Shown here in pieces: positions 1-5,856 of a stretch of 7,712 nt of DNA; positions within the stretch are counted from its first letter, which is position 1, and each line of letters starts with the position of its first letter. Location: positions 1 to 7,712 of the forward strand of contig JACDAW010000096.1 of the NCBI GenBank assembly GCA_013695245.1, written 5' to 3'. The notes under the pieces are model-generated. The model did not search any database and was not told the DNA's origin. It saw nothing but the letters and a program-made list of their open reading frames with translations. The DNA is from Pyrinomonadaceae bacterium (GTDB taxonomy: Bacteria; Acidobacteriota; Blastocatellia; Pyrinomonadales; Pyrinomonadaceae). Position numbers and translations under genes: made by a program.

Positions 1-189
1 CGCGGCGACGTGGCGGCTGTAAAAGCGGCCGTTGATGCTGGTGCAGCGGCCGCCGCGCGCGTCGGCAAAGTCACGGCGACGCACGTTATTGCGCGCCCGC
101 ACGCGGACGTGGACACGGGGATTCCCGTTTTGAAGACAGGCGAGACGACGCGCAAGAAGATCAGCGGTTCGGTGCACGGTGAAAGATGA
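1..189 (+). CDS. Bacterial microcompartment shell protein (BMC domain), C-terminal part
   Basis: Frame 1 is open from the window edge to TGA at 187-189 and gives 62 residues. It begins RGDVAAVKAAVDAGAAAA and continues through ARVGK and THVIARPHADVD. This is the signature second half of the PduA/EutM/CcmK-type BMC fold (Pfam PF00936): the GDVAA strand-turn, the Ala-rich helix AVDAGAAAAARVG, and the HVI.RPH..V strand at the hexamer edge. Such proteins tile as hexamers into the protein shell of a microcompartment that encloses an enzyme pathway. Typical members end soon after RPHxDV; this one carries about 24 more residues, basic and Thr/Ser-rich near the end (TTRKK, SGSVHGER). The N-terminal half and the rest of any BMC operon lie left of the window, so the cargo pathway cannot be told. 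Whether it is a one-domain hexamer subunit or the second domain of a tandem-BMC protein is also open. Family assignment is strong. Confidence 0.9.
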   Translation, partial: RGDVAAVKAAVDAGAAAAARVGKVTATHVIARPHADVDTGIPVLKTGETTRKKISGSVHGER

Positions 190-247
190 CGTCCGGTCTT
201 TAATTTAGATGGCGCTCAACTCTCCAAGCAGCCTGCCCCGTGAAATG

Positions 248-274
248 TTTTCATTAAGTGGCGTAATTCATAAT
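248..274 (+). promoter_or_regulatory. Candidate promoter for corA
   Basis: The 111-base gap before corA becomes AT-rich here. CATAAT at 269-274 matches the sigma-70 -10 box at five of six positions. TTTTCA at 248-253 is a weak -35 match with a short 15-base spacer. No terminator is visible after the BMC gene, so read-through from upstream is equally possible. Inference from motif matching only. Confidence 0.3.
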
Positions 275-284
275 AAACTTGCGC

Positions 285-291
285 AGGGAGG
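285..291 (+). promoter_or_regulatory. Shine-Dalgarno that selects the TTG start of corA
   Basis: AGGGAGG lies 9 bases before the TTG at 301. It is a near-full anti-SD match at a workable distance. It supports the non-ATG start over the next in-frame ATG (codon 26), which would cut into the conserved CorA N-terminal domain. Confidence 0.75.
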
Positions 292-300
292 CATCAGGAT

Positions 301-1272
301 TTGATTACTGCGGTTTGTTTAGACAGTCAATCGAAGAAGTTCACGGACGAATTTCCGGTCGCGGACATTAGCGACATGTGCCTCAGCGAGGGAAAAGTCG
401 TGTGGGCTGATGTCACCGATCCGACGGGGCAAGATTTTATCAACCTCGCGGAGGAATTCGGTTTCCACGCGCTCTCGATTGAAGATTGCCAGCGCGCGCA
501 CCAGCGCCCCAAAGTCGAAGAGTATCCGGGCTACTATTTTATTGTGCTCTATGAAGCGGAACTCGTCGGAGAAAACGATCACCTAGAGCTGCGTGAACTA
601 AACATCTTTCTCGGCAAAAACTATCTCGTTACCGTTCACCCGCGCCCCGTTCGCGCGCTTCAAACGGCCGCCCGATTGTGGCATGAATGGACTGACAGAG
701 CGGAACAAGGTTCGGGTCTGCTCGCCTATCTTTTGATTGACGCTATCGTTGACGATTACTTTCCGCTCTTGGACATCATCAGCGAACGCATGGACGATCT
801 CGAAGATCAAATCTTCGGTGAGTTTCAATCCAAGTCTATCGAAGAAATCTTTCACACCAAGAAACAACTGCTGCACTTGCGCCGCTCGATCACGCCCCTG
901 CGCGATGTGTTTAATACATTGCTCAGGCGCGAGCAGCCGATCTTCGCGCGCGAAATTCATTTCTACTTCCAAGATGTGTACGACCATATCATCCGCGTCG
1001 CAGACTCGATTGACACGTTGCGCGATCTGCTCGGCTCAACGATGGACGCATATCTTTCGATGTCCGGCAACCGCATGAACCAAGTGATGAAGCGGCTGAC
1101 TTCCGTCTCTACGATCCTGATGTCTGTAACGCTGATCGCGGGCATCTACGGCATGAACTTTACATACATGCCGGAGCTTGGCTGGCGCTATGGTTACGTC
1201 TTCGCGCTCGTCTCGATGGTCGTGATCGGGTTAGGACTTTACCTCTACTTGAGGAAAATTAAATGGCTGTAG
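301..1272 (+). CDS. corA: CorA-family magnesium/cobalt transport protein
   Basis: This 323-aa protein has the length and layout of CorA, a homopentameric inner-membrane channel that takes up Mg2+ (also Co2+ or Ni2+) down the membrane potential. Residues about 1-260 form the cytoplasmic alpha/beta and long-helix funnel, with the family block VWADVTDP (34-41), the IEDCQ region (60-64) and many acidic residues in the stalk (SERMDDLEDQ, 161-170). Two C-terminal membrane segments follow, about 264-284 and 297-317. Between them sits the selectivity signature YGMNF (283-287), then MPELGW (290-295) in the outer loop. The tail RKIKWL is short and basic, as is usual. The start is TTG, supported by AGGGAGG upstream. 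The end overlaps the next gene by 10 bases, suggesting one transcript and coupled translation. All key motifs are intact. CorA versus a zinc-exporting ZntB relative is not settled by motif alone; the MPEL loop favours CorA. Confidence 0.95.
   Translation: MITAVCLDSQSKKFTDEFPVADISDMCLSEGKVVWADVTDPTGQDFINLAEEFGFHALSIEDCQRAHQRPKVEEYPGYYFIVLYEAELVGENDHLELRELNIFLGKNYLVTVHPRPVRALQTAARLWHEWTDRAEQGSGLLAYLLIDAIVDDYFPLLDIISERMDDLEDQIFGEFQSKSIEEIFHTKKQLLHLRRSITPLRDVFNTLLRREQPIFAREIHFYFQDVYDHIIRVADSIDTLRDLLGSTMDAYLSMSGNRMNQVMKRLTSVSTILMSVTLIAGIYGMNFTYMPELGWRYGYVFALVSMVVIGLGLYLYLRKIKWL
1251..1254 (+). promoter_or_regulatory. Shine-Dalgarno for the small gene inside the corA end
   Basis: GAGG, followed by AAAA, lies within the last codons of corA, 8 bases before the ATG at 1263. 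Its spacing supports the overlapping start of the 103-aa gene rather than a later start in another frame. Confidence 0.55.
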
Positions 1273-1574
1273 AAAACTTTGAGAATGGACAACGGCCGGA
1301 GCGCGCGGTTGAAAAAAAGATTGACACAGGGAAACTCGCGGCGAAGCTTGCGCCGCCAGAAGAGTCGGGCGGCAACGCTTCTGTTTCCGCTTCTCACAAT
1401 GACGACAGCTTTAACGTTGATACCGGAAGCCTCAATCTGCCGAAAGGTGTTTTGGAGCAAGAACCTGCGGCATGGCTTTCGCGCCCCGCCCCTGTGGTTG
1501 TCTTTCTGGTGTGTGTCGCCGGGATATTCATCCTTATTATCGCTTACCTCATCTCTTCAATGCCGGTTAAATAG
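1263..1574 (+). CDS. Small single-pass membrane protein overlapping corA, function unknown
   Basis: I do not recognise this 103-aa protein. Residues 1-75 are hydrophilic and probably disordered: a charged first part (EKKIDTGKLAAKLAPPEE), then a Ser/Asn/Asp stretch, then SLNLPKGVLEQEP. Residues about 77-98 form one strong hydrophobic helix (VVVFLVCVAGIFILIIAYLI), followed by only SSMPVK. The layout is that of a tail-anchored protein with a cytoplasmic N-terminal region, although orientation is not proven. There is no signal peptide. The ATG overlaps the corA stop by 10 bases and has its own GAGG, so co-translation with CorA is likely. A role as an accessory or regulatory partner of the channel is inference from position only. 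A competing reading frame (1279-1578) is rich in Arg and Leu and lacks such a start context, so I treat it as a shadow. Confidence 0.7.
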   Translation: MAVENFENGQRPERAVEKKIDTGKLAAKLAPPEESGGNASVSASHNDDSFNVDTGSLNLPKGVLEQEPAAWLSRPAPVVVFLVCVAGIFILIIAYLISSMPVK

Positions 1575-1588
1575 ATAACCGTCAACGA

Positions 1589-1631
1589 AGAACACGGTCG
1601 CAGCGAGTGAGAAAAGCTACGACCGTGTTCT
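1589..1631. terminator. Long hairpin between convergent genes, probable bidirectional terminator
   Basis: AGAACACGGTCG (1589-1600) and CGACCGTGTTCT (1620-1631) are perfect 12-base complements. The stem can extend inward past one C-A mismatch by AGC/GCT (1602-1604 with 1616-1618), leaving an 11-base loop. It starts 14 bases after the small gene's stop on the plus strand and lies 20 bases past the VWA gene's stop on the minus strand. There is no clean U-tract directly after either arm, so it is not a textbook intrinsic terminator. Position and stem length still make 3'-end formation or transcript protection the best reading. Confidence 0.65.
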
Positions 1632-1651
1632 CGTGTTCGGGTTGTTAAATT

Positions 1652-2935
1652 TTATGGAGTGCGGCGATTGCTGTTCGGTCGCGCGGGCGCGGTCGTCGCG
1701 TTTCTCGGCTGCGTCGCCGAAGGTCTTGACGATTCGCCGCCGCGCGGCGCGGTGTAGCCGGGGCGGGTGACAGCAACACGTTTCTCTTTGCCGGGCGCGT
1801 CGGCAACCGTGACGCGAACGGTGCGATAACCGCCATCGCGCGCTTTGTTCGTCGGGTTGTAGCTGATCACGTACTGCGTGCGTAAATCGCGCGTGATCTG
1901 ATCGGCGATTGTCGGCATCTCGGAAAGCGTCTGCGGGAAGAAGGCGCGACCGCCGGTTTCCTGCGCGAGACGATTGATAAAGTCAACGGCGCGTTTGCGC
2001 GAATTTTTACGGATGATACCGCCGTCCTCAGCGTCGAGTTCGTTGACGAAACCGATCACGTAGATTTGAATGTCAGATTCGCGGAGACGTGCGAAGAGTT
2101 GCTCTTGCCGATAAGTGCTCCGGCGGTCTTCGCCGTCCGTGACAATGATCAGCGCGCGCCGACGGCGATCCTCCTGATTGGTGTTGCTGCGACGCTCTCT
2201 GAGCGCGTCGGCGGCAACATAGATCGCATCAATCACGGCCGTTTGGCCGGGTTCGGTAACGAAATCATCTAGCGCCTCGTTAAGCGCCGTCGTGTTAGAT
2301 GTGAAGTCTTGTTTCAACTCGATCTGATCGCTGTCAACAAAGCCAATGATGAAAGATTCATCGCCCGGCTTATTACTGTTGATAATGGCTTTGCCCGCGT
2401 CAACCACAGTCGGAAGTTGATTGCGCAGCGAGCCTGAGTGATCGACTAAAAGCCCGTAAGTGATCGGCACTTCTTCTTTCGTGAAGAGTTCGATTGTTTG
2501 AGGCACGCCGTCTTCCGCGATGCGAAACTCTTCGCGCCGCACGTCGTTGATCGGGCGATTCTGGCGATCAACAACACGCACCTGCAAATTGACTAAGTTG
2601 GTGCTTACTCTGATGACATCGTTAGGGTCAACCTCTTCGCCTTCGGGCGGCGTGGGCGACGCAACCGGAGTGGGAGCAGAGGGCGGCGGCGGTGGAGGCG
2701 GCAAAGGCAGTCGGTCGTTTTGCGATGCGGGCGGCGTCGGAGTCGGGCGCGAGGAAGTTTGATTTATCGTCGTCGGTTGCGGCGTCTGCGGCACGGCGCG
2801 ACGCGGGCGGGCTGGTTGGCCGGTTTGTTGTGCGTAGGACGAAGAGAAAAAGAGAGCGGCCGAAGCCACCAAAAGGAAGGCCATGAGTGCTGACAGGCGA
2901 TTTAATCTTTTCAATTGAATTCTGTTATGTCGCAT
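1652..2935 (-). CDS. Secreted VWA-domain protein, acidobacterial VWFA-related type (VWA1)
   Basis: This 427-aa protein begins with a Sec signal peptide: basic residues 1-13, a hydrophobic core at about 14-30, and a likely cut after SYA (35) before QQ. Residues 40-105 form a Pro/Thr-rich linker with seven prolines in a row (79-85). A short beta-like region (NLVNLQVRVVDRQNRPI, 113-129) precedes the VWA domain at about 155-350. The MIDAS metal site looks complete: D165, S167 and S169 in DHSGS, T232 in GQTA, and D267 in TDGED. The closing block QYVISYNPT (354-362) to RPGY (391-394) matches the end of the acidobacterial VWFA-related family (TIGR03436 as I recall it). The last 30 residues are a basic Ser/Pro/Thr-rich tail. 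VWA domains bind protein partners through a divalent metal; the partner here is unknown. There is no C-terminal membrane anchor, so it is periplasmic, surface-bound or released. The start has GGAAGA 10 bases upstream. Confidence 0.9.
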   Translation of the reverse strand: MRHNRIQLKRLNRLSALMAFLLVASAALFFSSSYAQQTGQPARPRRAVPQTPQPTTINQTSSRPTPTPPASQNDRLPLPPPPPPPSAPTPVASPTPPEGEEVDPNDVIRVSTNLVNLQVRVVDRQNRPINDVRREEFRIAEDGVPQTIELFTKEEVPITYGLLVDHSGSLRNQLPTVVDAGKAIINSNKPGDESFIIGFVDSDQIELKQDFTSNTTALNEALDDFVTEPGQTAVIDAIYVAADALRERRSNTNQEDRRRRALIIVTDGEDRRSTYRQEQLFARLRESDIQIYVIGFVNELDAEDGGIIRKNSRKRAVDFINRLAQETGGRAFFPQTLSEMPTIADQITRDLRTQYVISYNPTNKARDGGYRTVRVTVADAPGKEKRVAVTRPGYTAPRGGESSRPSATQPRNATTAPARPNSNRRTP

Positions 2936-2945
2936 AAGCTGTTTG

Positions 2946-2951
2946 TCTTCC
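2946..2951 (-). promoter_or_regulatory. Probable Shine-Dalgarno of VWA1
   Basis: On the minus strand GGAAGA ends 10 bases before the ATG at 2935. The match is partial and the spacing slightly long. This start leaves a complete signal peptide with a basic n-region; the next in-frame ATG (codon 18) would remove it. Confidence 0.45.
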
Positions 2952-2976
2952 GAAACCCCTTTTAAAGAGTCAAATT

Positions 2977-3039
2977 AAAACGCCCCGTCCAAACGCCCGC
3001 CGACATCCGCGAAGTGGAGAGCGAAGCACAGGGCGTTTT
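2977..3039 (-). terminator. Terminator-like inverted repeat between the two VWA genes
   Basis: AAAACGCCC (2977-2985) and GGGCGTTTT (3031-3039) are perfect 9-base complements separated by 45 bases. A second copy of the left arm, AAACGCCC at 2991-2998, can pair with the same right arm over a 32-base loop. Read on the minus strand, the structure follows the VWA2 gene and ends GGGCGTTTT then AATTTG, like a GC stem with a short U-run. The long loop weakens the case. The rest of the 270-base gap (2936-3205) holds no convincing gene. Confidence 0.4.
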
Positions 3040-3205
3040 GTTCTAAAAAAGCCGCTCAAAGAATTCATCGTGTGCGGCTGGGGCAAAAATCTGATGGGCA
3101 AACTGCCAAACGCTCGAAAGAGCGCACCACTTAAAAGATGAGAAGAATGGCGCGCGGCGTTGCCACGACGGGAAGGGACAACTCTTCATCACGGAGCGTG
3201 TGAGC

Positions 3206-4225
3206 TTAGCGGCGGTTAACAGTGGCGTAATAACCTTCGCGACTGCGGACATAAAGACGCGGAAGTCCGCGCGGCGGCGTGACCTTAACCTTAAGGCGAT
3301 GCCAGCTACCGTCGGCCGTGAAGTTAGAGGGACGATAGCCGATTGAATACTGATGACGAAGTTCAAGCGCGATGCGCTCGAAGATGTCGTTCATCTCGGC
3401 GTTGGTTTGCACGGGAAAGTATTTACCGCCGGAGACGCCTGAAAGTTCCGTTAATATGCCTTCTCCCGCCATCGAATCAGAGTTCGCACCCTGATCGAGA
3501 ATGCCCACCGAATAAATAGTCACATCCGATTCTTTCAACAAACGGCGCACTTCAGTGAACGTGTAGCGGGAGTTGTTGTCCTGCCCGTCGCTGATGAGGA
3601 TGATCGCGCGTTTGCGATGCGTGCCGCGAATCACCTTTTCTACTCCGAGATAACAAGCGTCGTAGAGCGCCGTCTGTCCTTTGGTCTGGATGAAGGTGAG
3701 CTTGCTTAGAAGCGCGTCGCTATTGCGCGTGCGGTCAAGCAGCAGTTGCGCGCGGTCGTTAAAGCCGATCAGGAAATACTCGTCGCGCTCGTGGCTCGTT
3801 TCAATAAAGCGCGCGAGGGCTTCGCGGGCGCGGTTGATTTTATCGCCGCTCATCGAACCGGAAACGTCGAAGACGATGCCGAGGCTGACGGGCGCATCTT
3901 CGTCGCTAAAGAAAGTGATCTCCTGCGGCACTTTTTCGTCGGTAAGGGAAAACGCGCCGCGCTCAAGACCGGAGACAAACCGCCCGTAACTGTCTTGCAC
4001 TGTCACTGTGACGGTAACAAGATCGGAGTTGATCAGAATGTTGTCGTCGTCGAGTCCGCCGCTCGGTTGTCCGCCCGGCGGCGGCGTAGGTTGCGCGGTG
4101 GCGGCGCGCGGCGCGGTGTTTTGTTGCTGCGCGGAGGCCGGATGTTGAGTGAAAGTTGCGAGCAACACGAGAGTAAAGCACGCGAAAACAAGAAGCGGGA
4201 CTCGGACGCGACGCGCGAATTTCAT
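3206..4225 (-). CDS. Secreted VWA-domain protein, acidobacterial VWFA-related type (VWA2)
   Basis: The frame is open up to 4477, but I place the start at the ATG at 4225. There it has GGAG 5 bases upstream and opens directly into a signal peptide: basic MKFARRVR, hydrophobic core at about 9-24, cut after ASA (32) before QQQ. The 84 extra residues of the longer reading look like translated intergenic DNA and contain the candidate promoter. The mature 339-aa product has a Pro/Gly/Gln-rich linker (33-58), a beta segment (SDLVTVTVTVQDSYGRFV, 67-84) and a VWA domain at about 112-285. The MIDAS site is complete: D120, S122 and S124 in DVSGS, T185 in GQTA, D213 in SDGQD. The end, HQYSIGYRPS (291-300) to REGY (329-332), parallels VWA1, so the two are paralogues, this one lacking the long poly-Pro linker and basic tail. 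It is exported, with no membrane anchor seen. Its binding partner is unknown. Confidence 0.9.
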   Translation of the reverse strand: MKFARRVRVPLLVFACFTLVLLATFTQHPASAQQQNTAPRAATAQPTPPPGGQPSGGLDDDNILINSDLVTVTVTVQDSYGRFVSGLERGAFSLTDEKVPQEITFFSDEDAPVSLGIVFDVSGSMSGDKINRAREALARFIETSHERDEYFLIGFNDRAQLLLDRTRNSDALLSKLTFIQTKGQTALYDACYLGVEKVIRGTHRKRAIILISDGQDNNSRYTFTEVRRLLKESDVTIYSVGILDQGANSDSMAGEGILTELSGVSGGKYFPVQTNAEMNDIFERIALELRHQYSIGYRPSNFTADGSWHRLKVKVTPPRGLPRLYVRSREGYYATVNRR

Positions 4226-4230
4226 AACTT

Positions 4231-4234
4231 CTCC
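4231..4234 (-). promoter_or_regulatory. Shine-Dalgarno deciding the VWA2 start
   Basis: On the minus strand GGAG is followed by AAGTT and then the ATG at 4225. It supports the short form, which starts at the signal peptide, against the open-frame start at 4477. Confidence 0.6.
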
Positions 4235-4330
4235 GGCGATTAAAACAACTCTTGAACTTTGGGCTTGTAAATGGATGCGCGAGAACGCTTCTTCGTTGTT
4301 TGACGAAAGATGCCCGCCTCGCTCAAATTC

Positions 4331-4359
4331 ATTGTAAGGCAGGCTCATGACGGAAGCAA
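4331..4359 (-). promoter_or_regulatory. Candidate sigma-70-type promoter for VWA2
   Basis: Read on the minus strand, TTGCTT (4359-4354), a 17-base spacer, then TACAAT (4336-4331). The -10 matches at five of six positions; the -35 matches only TTG. Transcription would start near 4324 and leave a leader of about 100 bases before the ATG at 4225. The spacing is ideal but the -35 is weak. Confidence 0.45.
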
Positions 4360-4416
4360 GAAAGTTGCGGCGAAAGAATAATTTCGCGCTTGAGTTCCCG
4401 ATTGATTGCAACTTTC
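4360..4416. repeat. Nested inverted repeat in the divergent intergenic region
   Basis: GAAAGTTGC (4360-4368) and GCAACTTTC (4408-4416) are perfect 9-base complements. Within their 39-base loop, GCGAAA (4370-4375) and TTTCGC (4382-4387) form a second perfect stem with a 6-base loop. The outer arm directly abuts the candidate -35 box of VWA2. It could be an operator-like palindrome, a structured transcript or a remnant terminator; sequence alone does not choose. Confidence 0.5.
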
Positions 4417-4502
4417 CACCGTCCGAAGCGTGAACGGAAAGGCGGGGCGTAAGAGAACGCTTTGCCCTTAATCGCATATTTTTCAGTGGGGCGGCAGGCG
4501 CG

Positions 4503-4511
4503 TGTTATAAT
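4503..4511 (+). promoter_or_regulatory. Extended -10 promoter of the pilC-like gene
   Basis: TG-T-TATAAT: a perfect -10 hexamer at 4506-4511 with the extended TG one base upstream. No strong -35 stands at 17 bases, which fits an extended -10 promoter. Transcription should begin near 4518, giving a leader of about 50 bases and excluding the upstream TTG start at 4462. Confidence 0.6.
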
Positions 4512-4569
4512 TTTCAAGGTCAAGCAGTCTGCCCCGATCCTCTTCGTGCGGACTAATTTTTGTGTTGCG

Positions 4570-5799
4570 ATGATCAAGTTTGTTTGTCGTCTGGGAACGC
4601 CTGCGGGCGAAGTGGTGACGCGCACGATTGAAGCGGCGGGTGCATCGGAAGCGCGCGTGCGATTGGAGAGCGAGGGCTTTCGCGTCTTCTCGATTCTGCC
4701 GCCGAGGGCGACGGGCGCATCCGCTTTAACGCGCGGCGGGCGCGCAGGCACTACGCCGCGCGTTAAAGCGCCTGACTTCCTGCTCTTCAATCAACAACTC
4801 GCCGCTTTGATTCGCGCCGGTATTCCGATCTTACAATCAATTTCGATGCTCCGCCGCCGCGCGACAAGCTCGCGCTTGCGCAACGTGCTCGCCGATGTTG
4901 AAGAGAAAATTCGCGGCGGCGCGGCGCTCTCCGAAGCGTTCGCCGCGCAAGGCCCCATCTTCCCGCGCATCTACACGGCTTCCATCCTTGCGGGCGAGCG
5001 CTCCGGCGCGCTCGATGAAGTGTTGCGGCGTTATGTTGATTACGTGCGGCGCGGTGTCGAAGTGCGGCGCAAGGTGCGCAGCGCGCTCGCTTATCCGAGC
5101 CTCTTGCTGCTCGCATCGCTTGGCATGGTCGCCTTTTTGACGATGTTCGTTGTGCCGCGCATGTCGAACGTCTTTTTAGGTTTTAACACGGAGTTGCCGA
5201 CCGTCACCGTCGTCGTCGTTGGCATCTCAACTTTCGTCGCCTCCAACAGTTTCTGGCTGTTTCCCTTGTTGCTCGTCGCGGCGGGCGCGCTTCTTTTGTG
5301 GGGGCGCACACCTTCGGGCAAACTTATCGTTGACGGTTTGCTTCTAAAAGTACCGATTGCAGGAGTGATGCTGCGCCAACTCTCCATCGCGCAGGTAACG
5401 CGCTCGCTGTCAACTCTGCTCGCGGGTGGCATCACGCTCGTCGAATCATGGGAGATCGCGGCCGAGTCGATCACAAATAGAGAGTTGCGGCGGCGGAGCG
5501 TGAGCGTGTTGCCGATGATCCGCGAAGGGCGTTCGTTCACGGAAAGCTTGGAGATTTCGGGGTGGATGCCGGAACTGGCGCTCGATATGATCGGCGTCGG
5601 TGAGCGTTCCGGTTCTCTGCGCGAGATGTTGGAAGAGGTGGCGACGTTTTACGACCGCGAATCGGAAGTGCGCCTTGAGCAGTTGACGACCGTCATTGAG
5701 CCTGCGATCCTATTGGTGATGGGCGGAGTCGTAACGACGATCCTGCTCGCCATCTATCTCCCGATCATCCAAACCATTTCAAACGCGGCGACCCGCTAA
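4570..5799 (+). CDS. pilC: Type IV pilus / type II secretion inner-membrane platform protein (PilC/GspF family)
   Basis: I choose the ATG at 4570, giving 409 aa, because MIKFVCRLGTPAGEVVTRTIEA aligns with the usual PilC N-terminus and the longer reading starts upstream of the predicted promoter. No clear Shine-Dalgarno is seen. The protein has the duplicated T2SF layout (PF00482). Domain one, about 68-193, has LLFNQQLAALIRAGIP and GERSG (142-146). Domain two, about 270-393, has RSLSTLLAGGI and GERSG again (344-348). Membrane segments lie at about 174-194, 210-245 (one or two passes) and 377-398. An N-terminal cytoplasmic region (1-50) precedes them. PilC/GspF is the platform turned by the cytoplasmic ATPase to push pilins into the growing filament. 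The ATPase follows 57 bases downstream on the same strand. Pilus versus secretion use cannot be decided, since no pilin, secretin or prepilin peptidase gene is in view. Confidence 0.92.
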   Translation: MIKFVCRLGTPAGEVVTRTIEAAGASEARVRLESEGFRVFSILPPRATGASALTRGGRAGTTPRVKAPDFLLFNQQLAALIRAGIPILQSISMLRRRATSSRLRNVLADVEEKIRGGAALSEAFAAQGPIFPRIYTASILAGERSGALDEVLRRYVDYVRRGVEVRRKVRSALAYPSLLLLASLGMVAFLTMFVVPRMSNVFLGFNTELPTVTVVVVGISTFVASNSFWLFPLLLVAAGALLLWGRTPSGKLIVDGLLLKVPIAGVMLRQLSIAQVTRSLSTLLAGGITLVESWEIAAESITNRELRRRSVSVLPMIREGRSFTESLEISGWMPELALDMIGVGERSGSLREMLEEVATFYDRESEVRLEQLTTVIEPAILLVMGGVVTTILLAIYLPIIQTISNAATR

Positions 5800-5856
5800 G
5801 AAACATTAAAGAGACGTTCGTCCGCTTCAGCAGTTTAGAGTAGAGCGCGCCACGAA

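Larger units (their letters stand above)
4226..4569. other. Divergent intergenic region between VWA2 and the pilC-like gene
   Basis: This 344-base stretch separates the minus-strand VWA2 from the plus-strand pilC-like gene. I see no convincing gene in it. It holds a candidate VWA2 promoter (4331-4359, minus), a nested inverted repeat (4360-4416), an extended -10 promoter for the pilC-like gene (4503-4511, plus), and a 16-base segment nearly repeated upstream of corA (4521-4536). A small 5-base inverted repeat, TTCGT (4292-4296) with ACGAA (4303-4307), lies in the predicted VWA2 leader. Open frames that enter from VWA2 and from the pilC-like gene run into it but lack start signals there. Confidence 0.7.

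Noticed and set aside
598..987. A 129-codon minus-strand frame opposite corA
   Set aside because: It is a shadow of the CorA cytoplasmic domain and has no independent support.
3043..3366. A 107-codon minus-strand frame overlapping the end of VWA2
   Set aside because: Half of it is out of frame with the VWA2 C-terminal block, the rest is intergenic, and no start signal or motif is seen.
3746..4243. A 165-codon open frame on the plus strand opposite VWA2
   Set aside because: It lies wholly antisense to a well-supported VWA gene, has Arg/Ala/Val-rich low-complexity sequence without family motifs, and comes from the GC-skewed codon use of the real gene.
4226..4477. An 84-codon N-terminal extension of VWA2
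   Set aside because: The shorter start opens directly into a signal peptide and has GGAG upstream; the extension would bury the signal peptide and spans the candidate promoter.
4462..4569. A 36-codon N-terminal extension of the pilC-like protein from a TTG
   Set aside because: It starts upstream of the TATAAT promoter, so the main transcript would not include it, and PilC homologues begin at about the residue I chose.
4329..4790. A 153-codon open frame on the minus strand across the divergent region and the start of the pilC-like gene
   Set aside because: Its N-terminal half is antisense to a conserved PilC N-terminus, the rest is intergenic, and it has no recognisable domain.
5814..5825. 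ACGTTCGT after pilC-like and again after pilB, as a possible shared signal
   Set aside because: ACGTTCGT or close variants also occur inside coding sequence in this window, so the match is not specific to gene ends.
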